A stretch of 64,000 nt of DNA from Phycobacter sedimenti (GTDB lineage Bacteria; Pseudomonadota; Alphaproteobacteria; Rhodobacterales; Rhodobacteraceae): NCBI RefSeq assembly GCF_038148855.1, contig NZ_JBBVGR010000003.1, forward strand, positions 415,039-479,038, written 5' to 3'. The notes below the pieces were generated by a model. It did no database searches and was not told the origin of the DNA. It saw nothing but the letters and a program-made list of their open reading frames with translations. This document shows, piece by piece, positions 57,726 to 64,000 of this stretch; within the stretch, counting starts at the first letter, position 1; every line of letters begins with the position of its first letter. A program made the position numbers and the translations under genes.

Positions 57726-58654
57726 GCAAGGCTGCGCGACATATCCTTCTGACCGGCTCCACCGGATTTGTCGGTCGTGCAGTTACGAGGGTCCTGCACC
57801 ATGCGGGGCATCGGTTGTGCCATGTGGTACGGCAGGGCAGCGCAGACCGCATCCCCGCTCTGGGGGCAAAGGACCGTGTCATCGAGGTTCCGGATCTCTT
57901 TGCGCAAACCGCCACCTGGTGGGCCGAAGCGATGCAGGGTCAGGATCTTGTGTTGCACATGGCCTGGTACGCCGAGGCTGGTCAGTACCAGACCTCTCCA
58001 AAGAACAACGACTGTCTGATCGGCACGCTTGCAATGGCGCAGGGTGCGGGCCTCGCAAAGCTGCGCCGTTTTGTCGGTGTTGGAACCTGCCTCGAATATG
58101 ACCTGCATACACCTCAGGCAGAACGCAAAAGCGTCGGCACAAACAGCCCTCTGAACCCGCAATCGCCCTACGCAGCGGCCAAAGCCGCCTGTTCCCTCGC
58201 CCTCGGTCACAGCCTGCCGCAGGCCGGTGTGGAATTCCTGTGGGCACGTCTGTTTTATCTGCACGGCGCAGGAGAAGATCCCCGCCGCCTGATGGCTGCG
58301 CTGCACGAAAACCTCTCCAAAGGACAACCAATGGCCCTGACTTCAGGTCAGCAGGTTCGGGATTTTCTGGACGTTGCGGACGCCGCCAGGATGCTCGCCG
58401 ACGATGCGCTTTCGGATCGCTGCGGCGTCAGCAACATCTGCTCGCAGACCGGCATCACCGTGCGGGCCCTGGCCGAACACGTCGCCGATCAATACGGGCG
58501 CCGCGATCTTTTGCAATTTGGCACACGCCCCGACAATCCCGACGATCCGCCCTACGTCGTCGGCCACCGTGGACCAAACCCACACCCCCTTTTTCCTCAA
58601 TCCGCCACCTCTGGCACTGGCGCAAAAGCCATGACCGAAAGGATGACTCAATGA
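57722..58654 (+). CDS. NAD-dependent sugar epimerase/reductase (extended SDR)
   Basis: 310 residues. 'HILLTGSTGFVGRAVTRVL' binds the cofactor, and 'GTCLEYD' with 'NPQSPYAAAKAACSLAL' gives the catalytic Tyr-Lys. It resembles the C4-reductases or epimerases that finish CDP-sugar branches (CDP-abequose/tyvelose synthase-like), so the likely job is reduction of the 4-keto group after methylation. ATGA overlaps on both sides. Confidence 0.8.
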   Translation: MSKAARHILLTGSTGFVGRAVTRVLHHAGHRLCHVVRQGSADRIPALGAKDRVIEVPDLFAQTATWWAEAMQGQDLVLHMAWYAEAGQYQTSPKNNDCLIGTLAMAQGAGLAKLRRFVGVGTCLEYDLHTPQAERKSVGTNSPLNPQSPYAAAKAACSLALGHSLPQAGVEFLWARLFYLHGAGEDPRRLMAALHENLSKGQPMALTSGQQVRDFLDVADAARMLADDALSDRCGVSNICSQTGITVRALAEHVADQYGRRDLLQFGTRPDNPDDPPYVVGHRGPNPHPLFPQSATSGTGAKAMTERMTQ

Positions 58655-59421
58655 CGACCTTCCAAAGCGAAATCACCGCACGCACTCAGGACATGCGGGG
58701 CGATCCGGCACTGCAATCAGCGGCAATGGATTTCCTTCAGGCCTCGGCCAAGGCGAAATACTCCTACAATTTCCAGTGGATGGGCCGCCCCATCATCCAG
58801 TATCCGCAGGATATCGTCGCCATGCAGGAGCTGATCCACGAGATCAAACCTGACCTGGTGATCGAAACCGGCATTGCGCACGGCGGCTCGCTGATCTTCT
58901 CGGCCTCGATGCTGGCGCTTCTGGAAATGACCGAGGCGATCGAAGCCGGCACCAGCTTTGATCCCAACAAGCCCAAACGCAAAGTGCTGGGCATCGACAT
59001 CGATATCCGCCCCCACAACAAGGCCGCCATCGATGCCCATCCGATGCGCTCTCGCATTGAAATGATCCAAGGCTCTTCGATCGCCGATGACGTGGTCGCG
59101 AAGGTCCATGACATTGCCAAGGACTACAAAAAGATCCTCGTGTGCCTCGACAGCAACCACACGCATGATCACGTCCTGGAAGAGCTGAAGGCCTATGCGC
59201 CGCTCGCCTCTGAGGGCAGCTACTGCGTGGTTTTTGATACGCTGATCGAAGACATGGCGCCGGACACATACAGTGATCGCCCATGGGGCAAGGGCAACAA
59301 CCCCCATACCGCGATCCATTCCTACCTGAAGGAAAACGGCGGCTTTGAAATCGACCGCCAGATCCATGACCGTTTGCTTATCACGGTCGCTCGCGATGGG
59401 TTCCTGCGACGCCTCTCCTAG
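58651..59421 (+). CDS. Cephalosporin-hydroxylase/rhamnosyl O-methyltransferase-type SAM protein
   Basis: 256 residues of the CmcI family: 'FQWMGRPIIQYPQDIVAMQELIHEIKPDLVIETGIAHGGSLIFSA' with the SAM motif, 'KVLGIDIDIRP', 'ILVCLDSNHTHDHVLEEL' (metal-binding residues), and 'PWGKGNNPHTAIHSYL'. In polysaccharide loci such proteins are usually sugar O-methyltransferases, not hydroxylases. It is the last gene before a terminator. ATG 58651 overlaps the SDR stop. Confidence 0.83.
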   Translation: MTTFQSEITARTQDMRGDPALQSAAMDFLQASAKAKYSYNFQWMGRPIIQYPQDIVAMQELIHEIKPDLVIETGIAHGGSLIFSASMLALLEMTEAIEAGTSFDPNKPKRKVLGIDIDIRPHNKAAIDAHPMRSRIEMIQGSSIADDVVAKVHDIAKDYKKILVCLDSNHTHDHVLEELKAYAPLASEGSYCVVFDTLIEDMAPDTYSDRPWGKGNNPHTAIHSYLKENGGFEIDRQIHDRLLITVARDGFLRRLS

Positions 59422-59457
59422 GGTTTCGCAGCCAAAATTTCCATAACAGCGAAACGC

Positions 59458-59482
59458 GGGGCGCCTACATGGGCGCCCCTTC
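59458..59482. terminator. Terminator between the CDP-sugar locus and convergent modC
   Basis: An 8-base perfect stem (GGGGCGCC 59458-59465 with GGCGCCCC 59472-59479), followed by TTCCTT on the plus strand. It lies between convergent genes. Confidence 0.65.
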
Positions 59483-59488
59483 CTTGTG

Positions 59489-60580
59489 TCATGACCCGCT
59501 CATCCTGCTGATATCTCCGGGCGCGATGGCAACCGACTTGATGACCGCATAACACGCGCTTCCCTCGTGCAGCCCCAGTGCCTGCGCCGAACGCTGCGTG
59601 ATCCGGACCAGAATGCGCCCCGCAGGCGTTCCCAGGGATACCATCGCGCCGGGGCCATCCCCCGAGCGTATCTGTTCCACCTTCCCCGGCAGAATATTGA
59701 GCGCGGACAACCCCTCTGGCTTGCCCCGCGATAGGATCACCTCATGCGCCGAAATGCGCACACGCACCATCTGGCCCGGCGCCTGTGCAACGCGCGGCAG
59801 GAACAGCGAAATCCCTCCGGCATCCAGCTCGGTCAGCCCGTCGGCATGATGCGCCTTGACCCGAGTCTCCAGCACCGCCCCAACCGACCGCACCCCCGTT
59901 GGCATCACCCTGGGATCGCTCAGGATCTCAGCCGCAGGCCCTTGCTGGGCGGTTTTTCCATCTTGCAGGACAACAACCGTCGTGGCGAGCCGGGCAACCT
60001 CGCTCGCAGCATGGCTGACGTAAAGGATCGGAATGCCGCTCTCGTCTCTGAGACGTTCAAAATGGGGAAGGATCTCGGCCTTGCGTGCGTCATCGAGAGC
60101 CGCCAGAGGCTCATCCGCAAGGATCATTTCCGGCGCCGACAAGAGGGCGCGACCAATGGCAATGCGTTGTTTTTCACCGCCCGACAGCCCGCCAGGCCGC
60201 CGCTTCATAAGATGGCCGATGCCAAGCATGTCAACGATCTGATCCAGATCGGCGCGGGGGGCTGCCTTTGGCGCAAACCAGTGGCCAAAGAGCAGATTTT
60301 GCCGAACCGTCAGATGCGGGAAAAGTCTCCCTTCCTGAAAGACATAGCCGATGCGACGACGGTTCGGCGGGAGCCAAAGCCCCTGCTCCGTATCGCATAG
60401 AACCCGGCCATTCAGGGCAATGCGTCCATGGTTGGGCCGCAACAGACCCGCAACCGCATTCACCACGGTTGTTTTCCCAGATCCCGACCGCCCAAACAGA
60501 ACGGTTATTCCGGGCGGCGCCTCAAAGGTGACGTCGAGGGCAAAGTCCGGCCGACTGTGTTTCAGGCTGACCGACAGCAT
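59489..60580 (-). CDS. modC: Molybdate ABC transporter ATP-binding protein ModC
   Basis: 363 residues: Walker A 'LFGRSGSGKTTVVNA', Q-loop 'RIGYVFQEGRLFPHLTV', signature 'LSGGEKQRIAIGRALL', Walker B 'MILADEPLAALDD', switch 'VSHAASE', then a C-terminal MOP/MOBE domain (about 290-355) that binds molybdate and can down-regulate transport. ATG 60580 overlaps the modB stop (TGATG); a GTG one codon earlier is possible. Confidence 0.94.
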   Translation of the reverse strand: MLSVSLKHSRPDFALDVTFEAPPGITVLFGRSGSGKTTVVNAVAGLLRPNHGRIALNGRVLCDTEQGLWLPPNRRRIGYVFQEGRLFPHLTVRQNLLFGHWFAPKAAPRADLDQIVDMLGIGHLMKRRPGGLSGGEKQRIAIGRALLSAPEMILADEPLAALDDARKAEILPHFERLRDESGIPILYVSHAASEVARLATTVVVLQDGKTAQQGPAAEILSDPRVMPTGVRSVGAVLETRVKAHHADGLTELDAGGISLFLPRVAQAPGQMVRVRISAHEVILSRGKPEGLSALNILPGKVEQIRSGDGPGAMVSLGTPAGRILVRITQRSAQALGLHEGSACYAVIKSVAIAPGDISRMSGS

Positions 60581-61272
60581 CACCCGCCTCCGATCCGTTT
60601 TGCAGCCTTGCGGGCCAGAAGTTCAGAGAGCAGCAAGGCGCCCATGGCGATCGCAATGGAGATCATGACCAGCCGCGCGGCGGCCGCTTCACCGCCGGGG
60701 ACCTGCAGAAACGCGTAAACCGCCGAGGGCAAAGTCTGCGTCTGTCCCGGAATGTTGGACACAAAGGTAATGGTCGCGCCGAATTCGCCCATCGCCTTTG
60801 CAAAGCCCAGAATCGATCCAGCAATCAGCCCCGGCAGGATCAAAGGCAGCGTCACAGTCAGGAAGACCCAGGGTCGCGAAGCCCCAAGCGTCGCCGCAGC
60901 CTGCTCCAGCTTTGGATCAACAGCCTCGATCGACAACCGGATCGCCCGCACCATCAGCGGGAACCCCATGATGGCCGCAGCCAGAGCGGCACCGGTCCAT
61001 CGAAAGGCAAGGACAATCCCCAGTTCCTGCAGCAGACCGCCAACAGGCCCTTGGGTTCCAAAGGTCAAAAGCAAAAGATACCCCGTCACCACAGGCGGAA
61101 GGATCAGCGGCAGGTGAACAATTCCGTTGAACACCTGCTTGCCCGGAAACTCCCATCGGGCCAATGCAAAAGCCGTAAGCAACGCGACCGGCATTGCAAC
61201 AAGCGTCGCCCAGAAGGACACCCGCAAAGAGAGGGCGACTGCCTGCCATTCTTCTGGGCCGAGCCATTCCAT
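60580..61272 (-). CDS. modB: Molybdate ABC transporter permease ModB
   Basis: About 230 residues with five to six membrane helices and the permease loop 'EQAAATLGASRPWVFLTVTLPLILPG', which contacts ModC. 'GFAKAMGEFGATITFVSNIPGQTQTLP' is characteristic of ModB. ATG 61272 gives MEWLGPEEWQAVALSLR; a TTG at 61284 overlapping the modA stop is an alternative start. Confidence 0.93.
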   Translation of the reverse strand: MEWLGPEEWQAVALSLRVSFWATLVAMPVALLTAFALARWEFPGKQVFNGIVHLPLILPPVVTGYLLLLTFGTQGPVGGLLQELGIVLAFRWTGAALAAAIMGFPLMVRAIRLSIEAVDPKLEQAAATLGASRPWVFLTVTLPLILPGLIAGSILGFAKAMGEFGATITFVSNIPGQTQTLPSAVYAFLQVPGGEAAAARLVMISIAIAMGALLLSELLARKAAKRIGGG

Positions 61273-61280
61273 GCTTGCGG

Positions 61281-62063
61281 TCAATCCGGCAAGGCAGAAA
61301 ACCCCTCGTCCGTCAGGATGGTCTGTACGGCAGGCGTTTTCAGGTACTCGAGAAAGGCAAGGGCTGCAGGGTTTTCTCCTGGCGCAACTGCAGCAGCGGG
61401 ATAGACGATTGGCGGATGGCTATCGGCTGGAAAGGTCGCGATGACGCTGACGGCCGAACTGGCGCGCGCATCCGTGGCATAGACAATTCCAAACGGTGCC
61501 TCGCCGGTTGCGACCAGGGCAAGGGCCGCCCGCACGTTATCCGTTTGCACCACGTCCGGTCCTACCTTGTTCCACAGGCTCATCGATGCAAGGGCTGTCT
61601 TTCCGTATATCCCGGCCGGAACGGCCTCGGTCAGCGCCATGGCAAGGCGCGCCCCTTCCACCCGTTTCAAAAGATCGCCCTCGGACAACAGGTCAACCGG
61701 AGGCTGGCTGCCGTGCCCGATCAGAACCAGCCGGTTCCCGATGAGATCAAAACGGGTGTCGCCGAGAATCCAACCTTTGCTGTCCAGATAGTCCATCCAG
61801 GCCGGATTGGCAGAGAGAAAGACATCTGCCGGAGCTCCCCGCTCGATCTGACGGGCCAGCACCGAAGAGCCGGCGAAGGACACCAGGACGCGATGACCTG
61901 TTTCGCTCTCGAATTCCGCGCGGATCCGGACCATGGCGTTGGTCATGCTCGCAGGCGCAAAGACCGTGATCTGCCCCGCGCTGAGGCAGGACGGTGCCAG
62001 TGAAACCAGGAAAACCCCCAGCACGGCGGCCAGCATGTGGCGGCGAATGCGGGAGAACATCAT
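61281..62063 (-). CDS. modA: Molybdate-binding periplasmic protein ModA
   Basis: 260 residues. Signal peptide ('MLAAVLGVFLVSLAPSCLSAG'), then 'ITVFAPASMTNAMVRIRAEFE', 'SFAGSSVLARQIERGAPADVFLSANPAWMDYL' and 'GEAPFGIVYATDA', the usual ModA ligand-binding segments. ATG 62063 has GAGG 7 bases upstream. First gene of modABC; I found no ModE-type palindrome in the short upstream region. Confidence 0.93.
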   Translation of the reverse strand: MMFSRIRRHMLAAVLGVFLVSLAPSCLSAGQITVFAPASMTNAMVRIRAEFESETGHRVLVSFAGSSVLARQIERGAPADVFLSANPAWMDYLDSKGWILGDTRFDLIGNRLVLIGHGSQPPVDLLSEGDLLKRVEGARLAMALTEAVPAGIYGKTALASMSLWNKVGPDVVQTDNVRAALALVATGEAPFGIVYATDARASSAVSVIATFPADSHPPIVYPAAAVAPGENPAALAFLEYLKTPAVQTILTDEGFSALPD

Positions 62064-62240
62064 GACAAGCCTCGACACTGGGTTGCGTTACCCTTTCGGA
62101 CTATCTGCGGGCCAGCAACGGGGCAAGGAGTAATTTCCGCACGGCCGAGCAAGTAAAACCGCTTTCTCAGGATGAAGAAGGCCGGTCACACACCTGCGAC
62201 CGGCCTCCAAAACCATCACGATCTGCAGAAAGCGCCGCGA

Positions 62241-62804
62241 TCAGAACAGGGTCAGATCGCCTGCACCTGCCGGAGCGGCCGCCGGTGCCGGTTTCGGCGC
62301 TGCGCGTGCGGCTGCGATTTCCTGTTCGCCAAGACGGCGATCGTTTGCAACCCTTGTCTGCTGCGCGCTGCCGGTGGTCGGGTGAAACCTGACCCGGCGG
62401 GCCGAAGTGCCCCCGACGCTGGACGAGATGCACGGAATGCCTTCATCCATGAGAAACTGCTGCACGAATTTCGCGTTGGAGGCTCCGATATCGGACAGGT
62501 TGGCCGACATCTTGGCGCCGCCAAAGACCTTCGCCTTGAGGTTTCGCCGTTCCGCGCCCTTTTTCATGACACCGTTGATCAAAAGTTCCATGGCATGGAT
62601 GCCATAGCGCGCGCTGACAGCCCCACCGTTGGCATTCGCCAAGAGGAAATGGTTCATCCCGCCCACACCATTTTCCGCATCATAGATGCAGGCCGCGATG
62701 CAAGAGCCAAGAACCGTCGAGAACACGACCGAGGGGTCGGTGGAAACACGATACTCCCCCTGCAGGAGTGTCACCGAAGTGGAGTTGGCAAATACTGACG
62801 TCAC
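62241..62804 (-). CDS. cheD: Chemoreceptor glutamine deamidase CheD
   Basis: 187 residues with C35 in 'TVLGSCIAACIYD' and H52 in 'GGMNHFLL', the CheD catalytic pair. It deamidates specific glutamines on chemoreceptors to tune their signalling. The C-terminal tail is Ala/Pro-rich. The start is GTG 62804 with AAGGAG 6 bases upstream. It follows the cheB gene by 25 bases. Confidence 0.93.
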   Translation of the reverse strand: MTSVFANSTSVTLLQGEYRVSTDPSVVFSTVLGSCIAACIYDAENGVGGMNHFLLANANGGAVSARYGIHAMELLINGVMKKGAERRNLKAKVFGGAKMSANLSDIGASNAKFVQQFLMDEGIPCISSSVGGTSARRVRFHPTTGSAQQTRVANDRRLGEQEIAAARAAPKPAPAAAPAGAGDLTLF

Positions 62805-62829
62805 AGCGGTCTCCTTGTTAACTTTTCAC

Positions 62830-63834
62830 TCAGGACTTGGCTGCCTGAAGCAGTGCTCCAGCCATCCTAGCGAGCGATACTTGTTTTTGCGCGGCTCCAG
62901 TTTCCCAAGCGACTCTTGGCATTCCATAAACAACGGAGGATTTTTCATCCTGTGCAAAGGTCGATGCACCCGCTTTGCGCAATTCCATCAGACCTCTCGC
63001 TCCATCCTGCCCCATTCCTGTCAGGATTGTTGCGACCACGTCCTTCCCATATGGCACTGCAGAAGTGAATAAAGCGTCAACAGAAGGCGTATGACCGGAA
63101 ATGGGCGGACCATCCTTCATGCGCAAACGTATAGGCTTGCGTGAAGACAACCCCATGTGGCGCGTTTGTCCGGCGGCCACGTATACATGCCCCGGCTGGA
63201 CCTGAATCCCGTCTTCGGCCGGCACCACTTTCGCGGCGCAAATACGGTCCAATAGCGAGACCAGACCGGGCCCAAAGTTCTTTCCGGTGTGCTGAACGAT
63301 CATGGTTGGGGGACAGTCCTGGGTAAAGCCGACCAGGACGCTGCGCAGGGCTTCGACACCCCCTGTAGAGGAGCCGATCAGGATGATCTTCTTGAAATCG
63401 CTGCGGGCAGGTGCAGCTCTGGCAGCTGCCGACCGCATCGGAGCGCCCCGGCGCGGTGCCTTGACCATCATGTCGTAGTATTGTGCGAATTGACGCGGAC
63501 CGTCTGCCTTGGTCAATTCGAAGATACCCGCGCCCACGTTTAGCAAAGGGTTCGATTGACGGGCCGGTGTCGCACCGGGGCTATCCATGACCGATACCCA
63601 GCGCGTGTCGACGGCCGAGAACAGTGCCAACATCATTTCGAACTCAGGCAACCGGGTGAAGCCATCCTCCACGAAAGCAAAGGTCGGTTGGGCCGCCTCT
63701 GCCTGGTTGTAGGCCATCATCAGATTGTTGGCCAAGAGAACCTTCATACCGGGATATGCCGATTCCATATGAGATTGCAGAGACCGGGCAAAAGCCCGAT
63801 CCGTCGTAATGATAAGAAGGTTCTGAGACGTCAA
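62830..63834 (-). CDS. cheB: CheB-type receptor methylesterase with a degenerate receiver domain
   Basis: 334 residues. The C-terminal methylesterase (about 148-334) is intact: Ser in 'ILIGSSTGGVEAL', His in 'MIVQHTGKNFG' and Asp in 'TGMGQDGARGLMEL'. The N-terminal 110 residues keep a receiver-like pattern ('LLIITTDRAFARSLQSHM'), but the phosphorylation segment reads 'QPTFAFVEDGFTRL', so E56 aligns with the usual aspartate (D57 is next) and the DxEMP motif is missing. Control by CheA phosphorylation is therefore doubtful. The start is TTG 63834. It removes methyl groups from chemoreceptors. Confidence 0.85.
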   Translation of the reverse strand: MTSQNLLIITTDRAFARSLQSHMESAYPGMKVLLANNLMMAYNQAEAAQPTFAFVEDGFTRLPEFEMMLALFSAVDTRWVSVMDSPGATPARQSNPLLNVGAGIFELTKADGPRQFAQYYDMMVKAPRRGAPMRSAAARAAPARSDFKKIILIGSSTGGVEALRSVLVGFTQDCPPTMIVQHTGKNFGPGLVSLLDRICAAKVVPAEDGIQVQPGHVYVAAGQTRHMGLSSRKPIRLRMKDGPPISGHTPSVDALFTSAVPYGKDVVATILTGMGQDGARGLMELRKAGASTFAQDEKSSVVYGMPRVAWETGAAQKQVSLARMAGALLQAAKS

Positions 63835-63921
63835 TGCTTCACCCAGTCACGTTTATTCGGCGCAAGGCCAAAAGTTTCCAAAATTGATGAAGTGCATGAA
63901 AACACTTCGTGTTTCCGGCGT

Positions 63922-64000
63922 TTAGAAATCCTGCCACTTGTCGAGGGCCGCGTTTCCGTCGGTTCCGGTGGCTGCCGGGGTGGCTTCGCTGAAATCAGAG
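63922..64000 (-). CDS. C-terminal end of a probable methyl-accepting chemotaxis protein
   Basis: Only 25 residues are visible, ending 'GNAALDKWQDF' before TAA (63924-63922). The flexible Ala/Gly/Thr-rich stretch capped by xWxxF matches the pentapeptide with which chemoreceptors tether CheR and CheB. It lies 87 bases upstream of cheB. The rest of the gene is beyond the window, so the call is tentative. Confidence 0.5.
   Translation of the reverse strand, partial: SDFSEATPAATGTDGNAALDKWQDF

Overview
The window looks like a chromosome segment of a marine Roseobacter-group alphaproteobacterium (Rhodobacteraceae; Ruegeria/Phaeobacter-like). The basis is the high GC, frequent GTG/TTG starts, ATGA-type overlaps, conserved alphaproteobacterial blocks (rnd-kdsD-lptCAB-hpf-ptsN, rimP-nusA-ylxR-infB, secA/ppiC/argJ/mutT, zur-znuCB opposite znuA) and an alphaproteobacterial heat-shock promoter at dnaK. 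The genus call is an inference; no rRNA or tRNA gene was seen.

Layout. 1-5.4 kb: end of a possible GntR regulator, then RNase D, Kdo precursor synthesis (kdsD), LPS export (lptCAB), ribosome hibernation factor and PtsN. 5.4-15.5 kb: a surface-glycan region with a two-part sulfotransferase, a GT14/DUF5928-type glycosyltransferase, two paralogous GT2-like enzymes, galE, galU, kdsB, cysQ and an orphan polysaccharide-export permease. 15.5-28.7 kb: AlkB-like dioxygenase, dnaK-dnaJ, radC, a phosphate-binding/OmpA fusion, an unknown exported protein, secA, a parvulin, argJ and mutT. 28.7-37.4 kb: the rimP-nusA-ylxR-infB operon behind a promoter and a terminator-like leader, a half-length peptide-binding protein, proline iminopeptidase and ubiG.

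37.4-50.7 kb: a candidate small RNA, an internalin-like leucine-rich-repeat protein, MarR, nitrilase-family amidase, glutaredoxin, an FAD amine oxidase, the zinc-uptake locus with two likely Zur boxes, an RpiR regulator, and an arginine transaminase / 2-ketoarginine decarboxylase / dimethylargininase operon with a TetR regulator and its operator. 51-59.4 kb: a CDP-sugar locus (rfbG, rfbF, rfbC, two C-methyltransferase-type proteins, glycosyltransferase, SDR, sugar methyltransferase) that has no rfbH and probably makes a methyl-branched 6-deoxysugar. 59.5-62.1 kb: modABC molybdate uptake. 62.2 kb to the end: chemotaxis genes cheD, an atypical cheB, and the C-terminus of a likely chemoreceptor.

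The envelope theme is strong. Kdo synthesis, LPS transport, UDP-sugar supply, sulfation with PAP removal by CysQ, and a CDP-branched-sugar cluster all lie within 60 kb. The least described parts are the sulfated-glycan and CDP-sugar loci, the candidate sRNA at 37.5 kb, and several strong palindromes between genes.
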